Positions 41,955 to 52,002 are shown, counted from the first letter of the stretch. The stretch: DNA of 64,000 nt from Oleispira sp963851095 (GCA_963851095.1 CAWKOX010000007.1:310001-374000), one strand, 5' to 3'. Numbers and translations: made by a program. Notes: generated by a model not told the origin, from the sequence alone.

Positions 41955-43406
41955 TTAACCGTTGATGAGATAGTGTGCATAGATACTCGCACCGTAACCT
42001 AAAGCAATAACAGGGGTCCATTTAAGATGGCTAAAGAACGTATAGTAACCACGGGCTTGGCCCATTAAGGCAACACCTGCTGCAGAACCAATCGACAGCA
42101 TACTGCCACCCACACCTGCGGTTAATGTTACTAATAACCAATGGAACTCAGACATATCTGGATTCATGGTTAATACCGCAAACATTACGGGAATGTTATC
42201 CACGATGGCCGACATGAAGCCTACTAAAATGTTGGCAACATCAGGGCCTAGCTCGCCGTAGATGTAAGCAGAGGACATGCTTAAGTAACCAATGAAACCA
42301 AGACCACCTACGGAAAGGATAACGCCATAGAAGAAGAACAAGGTGTCCCATTCTGACTTAGCGACACGGTCAAAAATATCAAAGTCATAATCGGCTTTAT
42401 ATTTCTCTTTGTACTTACTCTTATGGCTGCCAGGAGGTAAATCGGTATCACCCATGTCCGATGGCACGGTTTTGAAGTTACGAATGTAATACCCGTAAAT
42501 CTTTAAGTAACCTAAACCAAACATCATGCCGTAAACCGGTGGAATGTGAAGGAAGTTGTGAAAACTAACCGCGGTAACAATAGTCATTAAAAATAGGCCA
42601 ACAATCTGTAATCCACCTGGCTTAATATCTAAGGTATCTCCATCATCATTAGGAGCTGGCGTTCCTTTCGGTAGTGCAAAGCTCATGATGACGGCTGGAA
42701 TTAAAAAGTTAACCACAGATGGAATGAATAGGTTGAAGAAAGTAGCAAAATCAACAAACCCCTTCTGCCATACCATTAAGGTTGTAATATCACCAAACGG
42801 ACTAAAAGCACCGCCGGCGTTTGCAGCAACGACGATATTAATACAGGCAATACCAACGAAGGCGGGTTTATCAACTCCTACAGCCATGACCACAGCACAC
42901 ATAATTAAAGCCGTTGTTAAGTTGTCGGCCACGGGTGAGATGAAGAAGGCCAAGATACCGGTTAACCAAAATAATGTTTTGTAACTATACCCTTTAGCCA
43001 CTAACCAGCTGCGCAGGGCATCAAAAACACCGCGCTCTAGCATGGCGTTAATATAGGTCATGGCGACTAACAAGAAGAAAAATAGCTCGGTATATTCTAA
43101 GAAGTTATGACGAATCGCGACTTCAACAGAATGCGTGAAGCCATGGTTCATATAAACTATCGCAATCAAGATCCAAATAATACCGGCCGCCATCATGACA
43201 GGCTTCGATTTTCTCATATGAATCTGTTCTTCTAAAATTACTAATGTGTAACTGATTAGAAAAACAGCGATGGCTGCATAACCTACCCAATGGGAGGTCA
43301 AATCAATCCAAGGTTGGTCGCCACCAGAAGCGAAGGCTAAACTGGGGAATAATAAAAATAAAAGGGGGGCTAAAAGTGAGGTTAAATAGGATGCTGCGTT
43401 TTTCAT
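41955..43406 (-). CDS. nhaD: NhaD-type sodium/proton antiporter
   Basis: Ion-transporter superfamily antiporter used for sodium and pH homeostasis in marine bacteria. A cleavable or signal-like N-terminus (MKNAASYLTSLLAPLLFLLF) precedes about 12 helices. It has the family blocks FISPVADNLTTALIMCAVVM, NAGGAFSPFGDITTLMVW and GFMSAIVDNIPVMFAVLTM, with the acidic and Asn residues expected for ion binding. The ORF extends to a TTG at 43421, but the ATG at 43406 has a TAGG at good spacing. It is monocistronic with its own terminator. Confidence 0.93.
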   Translation of the reverse strand: MKNAASYLTSLLAPLLFLLFPSLAFASGGDQPWIDLTSHWVGYAAIAVFLISYTLVILEEQIHMRKSKPVMMAAGIIWILIAIVYMNHGFTHSVEVAIRHNFLEYTELFFFLLVAMTYINAMLERGVFDALRSWLVAKGYSYKTLFWLTGILAFFISPVADNLTTALIMCAVVMAVGVDKPAFVGIACINIVVAANAGGAFSPFGDITTLMVWQKGFVDFATFFNLFIPSVVNFLIPAVIMSFALPKGTPAPNDDGDTLDIKPGGLQIVGLFLMTIVTAVSFHNFLHIPPVYGMMFGLGYLKIYGYYIRNFKTVPSDMGDTDLPPGSHKSKYKEKYKADYDFDIFDRVAKSEWDTLFFFYGVILSVGGLGFIGYLSMSSAYIYGELGPDVANILVGFMSAIVDNIPVMFAVLTMNPDMSEFHWLLVTLTAGVGGSMLSIGSAAGVALMGQARGYYTFFSHLKWTPVIALGYGASIYAHYLING

Positions 43407-43574
43407 TGAGTTGCCTACCAAGAGTATGGGTATTTCTGGTGCGGATTATAGACAGTGAGCCAGCCAAGTTAAAGGCGATAACTTGATATGGGTGAGTCTT
43501 TTGTCCAAATAGTGAGAATGTTTATGTATGATTCGTACATCTTGGTTAAATTTGTTGTATAGGATGTTTTAGAT

Positions 43575-44069
43575 ATGAAAATTGTTATTACGGGGGGCAC
43601 CCTAGATAAGCAATATAACCCCTTAAATGGCGAGCTTATTTTTAATCAATCATCGGTTATAGATATGCTGGCTCAGTCACGAAATACAGTAAAGACCGAC
43701 GTTGAAACGTTAATGTTGAAAGACAGTTTAGAAATGAGCGATGAGGATCGGCAGTCGATTGCGAATGCTTGCAATAATAGCCTTGATAGCCAAATCATCA
43801 TTACCCATGGTACCGATACTATGGTGGAAACTGCTCATGCTATTGCCAATGAACTGGCTGCGAATTCGCCTACTGACAAAACGATTGTATTATTAGGCGC
43901 AATGGTACCGTATCAATTTAAAGGCTCTGATGCGTTATTTAATTTTGGCTGTGCGATGAGTGCTGTGCAAATATTGCCAGCGGGTATTTATATTACGATG
44001 AATGGCCAGGTTTTTGATTACCGAGAAGTGCAAAAAAACCGAGCCATTGGGCAGTTCGTTAAAAGCTGA
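43575..44069 (+). CDS. Single-domain asparaginase-like protein
   Basis: It corresponds to the N-terminal catalytic domain of bacterial L-asparaginases. The first threonine motif is ITGGTLDKQYN and the second catalytic block is IITHGTDTMVETA, followed by VLLGAMVPYQFKGSDALFN. The usual family length is about 330 aa; this is 164 aa with a normal stop and no C-terminal domain downstream, since the next gene converges. It is therefore either a natural minimal version or a truncated relic. Conservation of both threonine motifs argues against decay. Activity toward asparagine is unproven. Confidence 0.8.
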   Translation: MKIVITGGTLDKQYNPLNGELIFNQSSVIDMLAQSRNTVKTDVETLMLKDSLEMSDEDRQSIANACNNSLDSQIIITHGTDTMVETAHAIANELAANSPTDKTIVLLGAMVPYQFKGSDALFNFGCAMSAVQILPAGIYITMNGQVFDYREVQKNRAIGQFVKS

Positions 44070-44105
44070 GCATTAACGAATGACTAGCGAATTAAGTTTA
44101 GCTGA

Positions 44106-45965
44106 TTAGCTTAGATCGTCAGCAATAAACCCGCCAGTTTGATGTGACCAAAGTTGGGCATATATACCTTGATGATCAATCAATTCTTGGTGGCTACCTT
44201 GCTCTACAATTTCGCCGTTATCAATCACAATTAAGCGGTCCATTGCAGCGATGGTTGATAAGCGGTGAGCAATCGCAATCACTGTTTTGCCTTCCATTAG
44301 CTGATATAAGCTATGTTGAATGGCAGCTTCTACTTCTGAATCGAGCGCCGAGGTGGCTTCATCCAATAACAGAATGGGTGCATCTTTTAATAGCACTCGA
44401 GCAATGGCAATGCGTTGACGTTGACCACCCGACAGTTTTACCCCGCGTTCGCCCACTTGTGCATCTAGTCCAGTATTGCCTTCTAAATCTGCCAACCCTT
44501 GAATAAACGCGTGGGCCTCCGCTTTAGTAATGGCATGTTGTAAGTCTTCTTCGCTGGCATCGGGGCGGCCATATAAAATGTTCTCGCGTACAGATCGGTG
44601 AAGCAACGATGTATCTTGCGTCACCATAGCGATGTTGGCGCGCAGCGTTTCTTGCTGAACCTTGGAAATATCTTGTCCATCAATCTTGATTGACCCAGAT
44701 TCTAAATCGTAAAAGCGCATTAGTGCATTGACCAAGGTTGATTTACCCGCACCAGAGCGCCCGACCAAACCGACTTTTTCACCGGCTTTAATGTTCAGGT
44801 TTAGGTCATTAATAATACGCTGCTGCGAAACATTGCCTTCTTTATCGGCCATGGCGTAGCTGAAATTCATGTTATTGAATTCGATATCGCCTTTCGTTAC
44901 CACTAGCGGCTTCGCGCCTTTTTCGTCGGTTACTTGTAATGACTGAGAGAGCGTTCCCATACCATCAACCACCGTACCAATATTTTCGAATAAGGCGCTG
45001 ACTTCCCACATGATCCACTGCGCCATGCCGTTTAAGCGTAGTGCTAAGCTTATGGCTATGGTAATGGCTGCAATGCCGATGGCATTTTCTTGCCATAAAT
45101 AAATAGATAACGCTGCCACTACAAATACCAGAACATAGTTAAGGGTTTGAATGCTGGTATTTAATCCCGTCGCTAGGCGCATCTGTTTATAAACTGTGGT
45201 TAAAAAACCATCCATGCCTTCTCGTGCGTATTCGGCTTCTCTTTGGGTATGAGAAAATAGCTTAACTGTTGCAATGTTACTGTAAGAGTCAACGATACGG
45301 CCTGACATAGTAGAACGTGCATCGGCTTGCTTGCTGGCTACGGCTTTTAAGCGCGGCACAAAGTAATATTGCAAGGCAATATAGATCACTAGCCAAACCA
45401 ATAGCGGCGCAATTAAACGGGCATCAGCTTGGGCAACAAGCACTAGCATGGATAAAAAGTAGACAATCACATAAACCATCACATTGAGTAACTTCATCAC
45501 CGTCTCTCTTACCGCTAAAGACGTCTGCATTACTTTTGTTGCGATGCGCCCCGCAAATTCATCCTGATAAAAGCCTAGACTTTGCTTAAGCAAATAACGG
45601 TGCGCTAACCAGCGAATCACCATCGGGTAGTTGCCGAGTAGGGTTTGATGAACAACCGCTGCCTGTAAAAATACTAAGGCCGGCAGTGCAATCAATACGA
45701 TGGCTCCCATGGTGATCAGGGTTTGGCTTTCTTCTAGCCAAAGAGTGGCTCTGTCTTTGGTGGCTAACCACTCGACCAGTTCGCCCATGAAACCGAATAA
45801 GGATACTTCTAAAATAGCGACCGTTGCGGTCAATACAGACATCAATATTAATGGGATCTCCATTCCGTGACTGTAGTGGCGACAAAAGGCGTAAACCCCT
45901 TTAGGGGGTTGAACCGGTTCTTCATTAGGAAAGGGTTTAATGATTTTTTCGAAAAAAGATAACAT
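44106..45965 (-). CDS. ABC exporter, fused membrane and ATPase domains
   Basis: Type IV exporter half-transporter. Residues 1-340 form the six-helix membrane domain (for example VLTATVAILEVSLFGFMGEL, IAPLLVWLVIYIALQYYF). The ATPase domain has Walker A GLVGRSGAGKSTLVNA, signature VKLSGGQRQRIAIARVL, Walker B ILLLDEATSALD and switch histidine IAIAHRLSTIA. It works as a dimer in the inner membrane. It resembles MsbA/LmrA-like exporters annotated as multidrug or lipid transporters. No partner gene gives the substrate. The start is the ATG at 45965. Confidence 0.88.
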   Translation of the reverse strand: MLSFFEKIIKPFPNEEPVQPPKGVYAFCRHYSHGMEIPLILMSVLTATVAILEVSLFGFMGELVEWLATKDRATLWLEESQTLITMGAIVLIALPALVFLQAAVVHQTLLGNYPMVIRWLAHRYLLKQSLGFYQDEFAGRIATKVMQTSLAVRETVMKLLNVMVYVIVYFLSMLVLVAQADARLIAPLLVWLVIYIALQYYFVPRLKAVASKQADARSTMSGRIVDSYSNIATVKLFSHTQREAEYAREGMDGFLTTVYKQMRLATGLNTSIQTLNYVLVFVVAALSIYLWQENAIGIAAITIAISLALRLNGMAQWIMWEVSALFENIGTVVDGMGTLSQSLQVTDEKGAKPLVVTKGDIEFNNMNFSYAMADKEGNVSQQRIINDLNLNIKAGEKVGLVGRSGAGKSTLVNALMRFYDLESGSIKIDGQDISKVQQETLRANIAMVTQDTSLLHRSVRENILYGRPDASEEDLQHAITKAEAHAFIQGLADLEGNTGLDAQVGERGVKLSGGQRQRIAIARVLLKDAPILLLDEATSALDSEVEAAIQHSLYQLMEGKTVIAIAHRLSTIAAMDRLIVIDNGEIVEQGSHQELIDHQGIYAQLWSHQTGGFIADDLS

Positions 45966-46156
45966 AGGTTTTCACGTAATTAATATCGTAGTAATTCGAC
46001 TAGGATACACCTATCATCAAATAAAGCAGAGAATCTATCCAAGAAAGTGATGAAACTCTCTAAGGCGTGAGTGGAACAATTAAAGTAAGCGCTGACCTTA
46101 GAGCGTAAGCTATAACCGACAGGCTCGTGCAAAATTATAACCTTAGGAATTTGAAC

Positions 46157-47494
46157 ATGTTGAATGATCAGGCTCAGGACAAATCGCTTAATATTCAGTT
46201 TTTATTAACAGGCACTGAGCTAATGGTTGGCGATATTGTGGATACAAATTCTGTGATGTTGGCGCAAAGTTTAAAAGACCATGGTGCTGAAGTCGTAAGA
46301 AAAGTCACATTAGGTGATGACTTTGATGCTTTAGTGGCCGAAATTGAATACATAAGCCGCCAAGCCGATGTCTTACTTGTTAATGGTGGGCTTGGGCCAA
46401 CGGCGGATGATTTAACAGCAGAGGCATTAGCTAAGGTAATAGGTCAACCGTTAGAGGAGCATGCAGAAGCTTTGATTCATTTAGAGCAGTGGTGTGAAAG
46501 GCGAGGTTTTCGCTTGTCGGGTGCCAACCGTAAGCAGGTTATTTTACCTAAAGGCATCACTCTAGTGCCAAACCCCATTGGTAGCGCGGTTGGATTTTCG
46601 GTTATGCATAACGACTGCCATATTATTTGCACTCCAGGCGTACCGATCGAACTCAAACAAATGTGGCAGCAAGAAATTTTACCGCATTTGATCACTCAGC
46701 TGCCTAAAGTCGATACAGTTAAAACTGTAAAACTGCATACTTTTGGTATGGGAGAATCGGCGATTCAAAATCTGTTTGATCAACACCTGGCCGATTGGCC
46801 GAAAGATATTGAAGTCGGCTATCGAGCGGCATCTCCTTTAGTTGATTTAAAACTAACAACCCGCTCAGAGCAAGCTGAGAAACACTTGCCCGAGTGGCAA
46901 GCAAAAATTGAGTCATTGCTTGGCGCACATGTATTGAAAGTGAGCACCATTGATTCGACTACAGCCGAAAGTCTTGAACAGCCTGTTACGGTGGCTCAAA
47001 CACTCGTCGAGCTATTACGTCAAAAAGGACAAACGATCACGATGGCGGAATCTTGTACAGGCGGTTTAATTGCCTCAAATGTGACGCGAATTCCTGGCTC
47101 CTCTGCGGTATTTGAAGCGGGTTATGTCACTTATTCAAACCGTATTAAAACTGAATTGTTGCAAGTGAAAAAGGAAACGTTAGAGTGCCATGGCGCAGTC
47201 AGTGAAGCCGTGGTGCTAGAAATGGCGCAAGGTGCGCTCGATGCATCGGGTTCAGATTGGTCCGTCTCGGTATCGGGTATTGCAGGGCCGGGTGGCGGCA
47301 GTGATGATAAACCCGTGGGAACCGTCTGGATTTGCTGGGGAAATACGACTCGCCTTAATACTCAGTGCTTAGTATATCCAACCAACCGATTAAACTTTCA
47401 GCGCTTTATTGCCAATGTCGGTTTGGATTTAATTCGTCGTGAGTTGCTTGAGATAAAGGAAGTACCGTCTTACTTTTCTCGTACCGGAAAGTGA
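46157..47494 (+). CDS. cinA: CinA-like nicotinamide-nucleotide amidohydrolase
   Basis: Two domains: an N-terminal MoaB/molybdopterin-binding-like part (LLTGTELMVGDIVDTNSVML, VNGGLGPTADDLTAEAL, TPGVPIELKQMW) and a C-terminal PncC-type amidohydrolase (AESCTGGLIASNVTRIPGSS, VSGIAGPGGGSDDKPVGTVW). PncC converts NMN to nicotinate mononucleotide in the NAD salvage cycle; the N-terminal part has ADP-ribose pyrophosphatase activity in some species. The frame opens at a GTG at 46127, but TAGGAA is correctly spaced for the ATG at 46157. The last codons are duplicated with the stop in a 17-bp-period repeat. Confidence 0.9.
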   Translation: MLNDQAQDKSLNIQFLLTGTELMVGDIVDTNSVMLAQSLKDHGAEVVRKVTLGDDFDALVAEIEYISRQADVLLVNGGLGPTADDLTAEALAKVIGQPLEEHAEALIHLEQWCERRGFRLSGANRKQVILPKGITLVPNPIGSAVGFSVMHNDCHIICTPGVPIELKQMWQQEILPHLITQLPKVDTVKTVKLHTFGMGESAIQNLFDQHLADWPKDIEVGYRAASPLVDLKLTTRSEQAEKHLPEWQAKIESLLGAHVLKVSTIDSTTAESLEQPVTVAQTLVELLRQKGQTITMAESCTGGLIASNVTRIPGSSAVFEAGYVTYSNRIKTELLQVKKETLECHGAVSEAVVLEMAQGALDASGSDWSVSVSGIAGPGGGSDDKPVGTVWICWGNTTRLNTQCLVYPTNRLNFQRFIANVGLDLIRRELLEIKEVPSYFSRTGK

Positions 47495-47517
47495 ATCGTA
47501 GGGAGAAGTGAATCGTA
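47489..47517. repeat. 12-bp direct duplication spanning the cinA stop
   Basis: AAGTGAATCGTA occurs at 47489-47500, including the stop codon, and again at 47506-47517 after a five-base spacer. Confidence 0.8.
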
Positions 47518-47562
47518 ACGTTAATGATTCGTCCCGTCATGTAACTGCAATCAATACGCACA

Positions 47563-47605
47563 AAAAAGCCCTACTGAATTATCTAAGATAACTGAGTAGG
47601 GCTTT
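47563..47605 (-). terminator. Terminator between cinA and fadE
   Basis: AAAGCCCTACT and AGTAGGGCTTT form an 11-base perfect stem. The T-run follows on the minus strand, so it mainly serves fadE, and may stop cinA transcripts less efficiently. Confidence 0.8.
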
Positions 47606-47667
47606 CACCGATCTGTTTAAAACGTAAGCGCCTGTCTAAGACGCGCGCGTTAGGTAAAATCTAACGT

Positions 47668-50175
47668 TTAAGCCGTTTCTTCAGAGCTTTTATCTGCTTT
47701 CTTTTTAGCAGGCTTCTTTGCCGTTTTAGCCTTTGCTTTTGTAGACTCATGCTTCACAGAAACAGGGCCTAAGCTTTCAAGCGGGAAGTGATCAACATTA
47801 ACCATTTCTAGTACATCTTTTTCAAACGCTGTCATGAAGTCGCCTTCTTCCTGCGTAAGAATACCCATAGCAATACCATCGGTGATGCGATTTTCAATCG
47901 TTAGGTTAGATTCATCGTACTTGTTCGCTTTTAATGCAATGCCAATCTTTTTGTAGATTGGATCTGCTTTATCCACTCGCGCCAATAATGAATCGTATTT
48001 AAACATTGGGTTGCGGCCATTATCGCCACGGTAAGTACCGGTGATTAAGCGCTCACGAGTCGCGGTTGCAGACGTTGTTAAATCAACAATCTTAGCCACT
48101 AGCTTATCGCTTGGCTTAGCAACACTGCGACCTAGTGGCATTGTTAGTGCACGCACCAACCAACCAACAGGACGAGCAGGCAAGTTCTTAGTGAAGCCGT
48201 CTAATGCGTCTTCAAACTCAGAGAACAGCTTAGCCATAGAGTATTCAACTAAAGGCAAATCGTCTTTCTGACGACCTTGATCTTCCCAGTGCTTTAACGT
48301 CATAGACGCTAAGTACAGTTTAGACAGCATGTCAGCCAAGCGGGCAGAGATCAATTCGCGGAACTTCAACTCGCCACCCAAGGAGAACATCGCCATATCA
48401 ACACACAATGCAAAGTTCGCTGCATAACGGTTGATCTGTTTGTAATGCTTCTTCGTTGGGCCGTTAGCAGGTACCGATGTGAAGGCAGCATTCGTAGAGC
48501 TCAAAACAAATGAGCGCGCAATGTTCGAGAAGATGAAACCAAAGTGACCAAACAAGGCTTTATCAAACGCTTTAAGGTCATTAGTTTTCGCCGCATTCAT
48601 TTCTGGTAAAACGAATGGGTGACAACGAATCGCGCCTTGACCAAAGGTGATCATAGTGCGGGTTAGAATGTTTGCACCTTCTACCGTAATCGCTACAGGA
48701 ACAGAGGAATAACCGGATTCAACATAGTTCGATGGGCCACGCATAATCGCGCTACCACCATGAATGTCCATGCTATCAATGGATAGCTGACGAGCGGATT
48801 CAGTGAGGTTGTACTTCAAAATAGCAGAAGGTACAGAAGGCTTTTCACCGTTATCAATCGAGATGGCCGTTACACGAGCCGCCGCTGCGTTGATGTAAGA
48901 GTTACCCGCGATACGTGCTAGAGGCTCTTGTACACCTTCCAATTTAGAAATCGGAATACCAAATTGGCGACGAATTCGGGCATAAGCACCAGCTGTACCG
49001 ATTGCATACTTACCACCGCCAGCACCAGAAGATGGTAGCGTGATACAGCGACCAACCGATAAACACTCAACCAGCATTCTCCAACCTTGGCCAGCGTTCT
49101 TCGCGCCACCAATGATGAAATCTAATGGGATGAAAACATCGTTACCAAAGATTGGGCCGTTCATGAACGGGGAACCAATTGGGTTATGACGATTGCCGAT
49201 TTCCATGCCTTCAAGTTCGCGTGGTAATAACGCAACGGTAATACCGATGTCGTTTTTATCACCTAATAGTTTTTCAGGGTCAAACATACGGAACGCTAAA
49301 CCAACCACAGTCGCCACAGGTGCAAGGGTGATATAACGTTTGTTAAAGTTCATTTTAAGACCTAGAACTTCTTTACCTTCCCACATGCCTTTACACACAA
49401 CACCTGTGTCTGGCAGAGACGTCGCATCAGAACCAGCACGTGGTCCTGTTAGGCCAAAACAAGGGATTTCACGACCATCAACTAAGCGAGGTAAGTAGTG
49501 ATTTTTTTGTTCATCCGTACCGTACTTCAGTAACAACTCGCCAGGGCCTAATGAGTTAGGAACACCGACGGTAGACAATACCGTACTAGAAAGACCTGAA
49601 AGTTTCTGTAGAACCGCAGACTGAGCTTGTGCAGAGAATTCTAAACCACCGTATTCTTTTGGAATAATCATGGCGAAGAAACGGTTGGCCTTGATGAAGT
49701 CCCAAAGCTCAACAGGCATATCGCCGGTTTCTTTAATGTCGTATTCGTTGATCATAGAGCACAAAGTTTCAACTTCGTTATCTAAGAAGGCTTGCTCGTC
49801 TGGGCGCAACTGTGGATTTGGGTGATCCAATAGTTTCTGCCAGTTAGGCTTACCCGCGAATAATTCGCCGTCCCACCAAACCGTACCGGCTTCTAGAGCC
49901 GTTGATTCAGTTTCTGACATCTCTGGCAGAATTTTTTTATAGATAGCGAAAATAGGACGAGTGATAGTACTCGCGCGGAAAGACGAAAGACTGAGTATGC
50001 CAAATGCAGCCGCAAAAATAGCAGCGCTGACAACAAAGCCAGTAGCAGCATCAGCGAAGAACGCAGCAAGGGTAATTGCTGCGGTTACTAAGGTAGAAAC
50101 TTTCAAATTAGCTTTTTTATAAGCTAAGCCGATTAATGCTACGACTAATAGCACGGCCCAAGTTGTGGTAGTCAT
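47668..50175 (-). CDS. fadE: Acyl-CoA dehydrogenase FadE
   Basis: First enzyme of beta-oxidation, FadE type. N-terminal hydrophobic helices (LLVVALIGLAYKK, LAAFFADAATGFVVSA) precede a dehydrogenase domain (ANRFFAMIIPKEYGGLEFSA, FGLTGPRAGSDATSLPDTG, GAGGGKYAIGTAGAYARIRR). A DUF1974-like C-terminal region and a Lys/Ala-rich tail (AKAKTAKKPAKKKADK) follow. The length of 835 aa is near E. coli FadE (814). It stands alone with 700 non-coding bases upstream. No FadR or PsrA box was recognised, though fatty-acid control is likely. Confidence 0.93.
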   Translation of the reverse strand: MTTTTWAVLLVVALIGLAYKKANLKVSTLVTAAITLAAFFADAATGFVVSAAIFAAAFGILSLSSFRASTITRPIFAIYKKILPEMSETESTALEAGTVWWDGELFAGKPNWQKLLDHPNPQLRPDEQAFLDNEVETLCSMINEYDIKETGDMPVELWDFIKANRFFAMIIPKEYGGLEFSAQAQSAVLQKLSGLSSTVLSTVGVPNSLGPGELLLKYGTDEQKNHYLPRLVDGREIPCFGLTGPRAGSDATSLPDTGVVCKGMWEGKEVLGLKMNFNKRYITLAPVATVVGLAFRMFDPEKLLGDKNDIGITVALLPRELEGMEIGNRHNPIGSPFMNGPIFGNDVFIPLDFIIGGAKNAGQGWRMLVECLSVGRCITLPSSGAGGGKYAIGTAGAYARIRRQFGIPISKLEGVQEPLARIAGNSYINAAAARVTAISIDNGEKPSVPSAILKYNLTESARQLSIDSMDIHGGSAIMRGPSNYVESGYSSVPVAITVEGANILTRTMITFGQGAIRCHPFVLPEMNAAKTNDLKAFDKALFGHFGFIFSNIARSFVLSSTNAAFTSVPANGPTKKHYKQINRYAANFALCVDMAMFSLGGELKFRELISARLADMLSKLYLASMTLKHWEDQGRQKDDLPLVEYSMAKLFSEFEDALDGFTKNLPARPVGWLVRALTMPLGRSVAKPSDKLVAKIVDLTTSATATRERLITGTYRGDNGRNPMFKYDSLLARVDKADPIYKKIGIALKANKYDESNLTIENRITDGIAMGILTQEEGDFMTAFEKDVLEMVNVDHFPLESLGPVSVKHESTKAKAKTAKKPAKKKADKSSEETA

Positions 50176-50879
50176 AAAGACCCCTTATTTTCAGTTAATT
50201 GATTTATATTGTTTTAAGAGTGGCATGCTTATAACTGCATGCTGATATTAATAAAAGAGGTGTGCTGAGTACTGGGGAGCCTTCTTATAAAACGCTCGAT
50301 GATGTTTCTCAAAGATGCTTTTTTTATAAGTGATACGTCAAGGCAATACACCCAAGGCCAACCTCATTTGGCATTTAACCAATAATTGTTCAATGCTTCA
50401 ATCTTATACGCGGGTTTGACCGAATTGGATTGGTGATCTTTTATCATTAATGACTGCAATTGTAGTTCACTTATTCTTAGATTGAGAATATCGCAGAAAT
50501 AGCCGTCTTTTTGTGTCTTACAATAGTGCTGATGGCGTACTATGACCGCTTTTAATTTGATTATTTTTTATGAAACTTTTTGTTCTTAAAGGCTATTTTT
50601 AGTGCATTTATTTTAGTGTATTAAGGAAGAGTGGATGGGGCCGATCTAAGCGCACATTAAATTCAACCTGACTTGCCCAGTAAAAAGAACATTAAAAGAT
50701 AAAACTATCACCTTTTAAAATGCCAGTCTTTGGCTAAGCTGGACTGTATATGAAGGCTTTACGTACTGTATATAAGGCTTAAGACTGTGAAAAGTACCAT
50801 GAGGCACGGACTCTTAGAGAATGCTTTTATAGTACCCACTTAATTGAACTAACTTAACAGAAAGCAAAAGGAAGGATGA
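50176..50879. other. Gene-free 700-bp spacer between fadE and glsA
   Basis: AT-rich divergent spacer with no supported ORF. It contains an imperfect direct repeat ACTGTATATGAAGGCTT (50743-50759) / ACTGTATATAAGGCTT (50765-50780) and a shorter TTTTAGTG repeat near 50597-50620. It should hold both promoters, but no operator could be named. Confidence 0.55.
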
Positions 50880-51881
50880 ATGATGAGAACTTTAATTACC
50901 CAACGATTTGTCGTACTTTTTATCAGCTTATTTATGCTGTCTTCGCCGTTACACGCGGCCGAAGTGGATCTACAGCAACTGGTCAATGACGTTCATAAGC
51001 AATTTGCCTCTCATGATGAGGGCAAAAATCCCGATTACATTCCTGCACTCGCCGCCGTAGATTCTGACTTATTCGCTATCAGTATTGTTACCGCCGATGG
51101 TAAAAAATACTCGGCGGGTGATAAAGGTCACTCTTTTTCAATTCAATCCATTGCTAAGGCTTTTAACCTTGCAGCGCTAATGAACCAGCAAGGTGATCAA
51201 GTAGTTGTGGATAAAATTGGGGTGAACGCCACAGGGTTACCCTTTAGTTCTATTATGGCGATCGAGCTGAATGAAGAGCGCTCGGTTAATCCATTAGTGA
51301 ATGCTGGCGCGATTGCTACCGTGAGTTTGATTAAAGCTAAAAATGCCAAACAAAAATGGAGCATTATTGAGAGTAACTTAGAGAACTTTACTGGCACAGA
51401 TTTGAAAGTACAAAAAGATATCTACAAATCAGAAACCGATACCAACGTTAAAAACCAAAGTATCGCACGCCTACTAAGTAACTATGGCCGTTTATATGAC
51501 GACATAGAAGAGAGCGTCGATCTATATACTCGAATGTGTTCTGTGGGCGTGAATACCGAAGAACTGGCGATTATGGGCGCAACGTATGCAAACGCAGGTA
51601 TTAACCCCATGACTAAAAAAGAAGCGGTAAAAGCAGAAAATGTACCAAAGCTGCTCGCGGTGATGGCAACTTCAGGCTTATATGATGACTCGGGTTTGTG
51701 GTTATACAAGGTTGGACTACCAGCAAAAAGCGGCGTGGGTGGCGGTATTATTGCAGTAATGCCAGGCAAGTATGGGATTGCGGCGTTTTCTCCACCGGTT
51801 GATGCGGCGGGTAATAGCGTACGCGCGCAGCTGGCGATTGAAGAAATTGCGAAAAGACTGAATGCTAATGTTTTTAAATAG
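50880..51881 (+). CDS. glsA: Glutaminase with signal peptide
   Basis: Serine-dependent glutaminase of the beta-lactamase-like fold. The nucleophile SxxK lies in SFSIQSIAKAFNLAAL, NPLVNAGAIATVSL is the family motif and SGVGGGIIAVMPGKYGIA lies in the C-terminal half. Unlike the typical cytoplasmic form it begins with a hydrophobic signal peptide ending SSPLHA near residue 27. It is therefore predicted to be periplasmic, where it would release glutamate and ammonia from extracellular glutamine. GGAAGG fits either of two adjacent ATGs (50880 or 50883). It is monocistronic with a terminator downstream. Confidence 0.9.
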   Translation: MMRTLITQRFVVLFISLFMLSSPLHAAEVDLQQLVNDVHKQFASHDEGKNPDYIPALAAVDSDLFAISIVTADGKKYSAGDKGHSFSIQSIAKAFNLAALMNQQGDQVVVDKIGVNATGLPFSSIMAIELNEERSVNPLVNAGAIATVSLIKAKNAKQKWSIIESNLENFTGTDLKVQKDIYKSETDTNVKNQSIARLLSNYGRLYDDIEESVDLYTRMCSVGVNTEELAIMGATYANAGINPMTKKEAVKAENVPKLLAVMATSGLYDDSGLWLYKVGLPAKSGVGGGIIAVMPGKYGIAAFSPPVDAAGNSVRAQLAIEEIAKRLNANVFK

Positions 51882-51950
51882 GAAAGCATTGAGTCGGTTA
51901 TAGAATTCAGTCGCTACTGACGCGATCGCGACTAATTCGATGGTTCAAAC

Positions 51951-51995
51951 AAAAAGAGGCAATAAGAGCGGTGTGCTTTTATGGCCTCTTTTTTT
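51951..51995. terminator. Bidirectional terminator between glsA and feoB
   Basis: AAAAAGAGGC and GCCTCTTTTT pair over ten bases with a 23-base loop and T-runs on both strands. It serves the convergent glsA and feoB genes. Confidence 0.85.
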
Positions 51996-52002
51996 ACATT
52001 TA

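Noticed and set aside
50176..50300. FadR or PsrA site upstream of fadE
   Set aside because: No TGGTC-N3-GACCA-like or GAAAC-N4-GTTTC-like palindrome was found; the fadE call does not depend on it.
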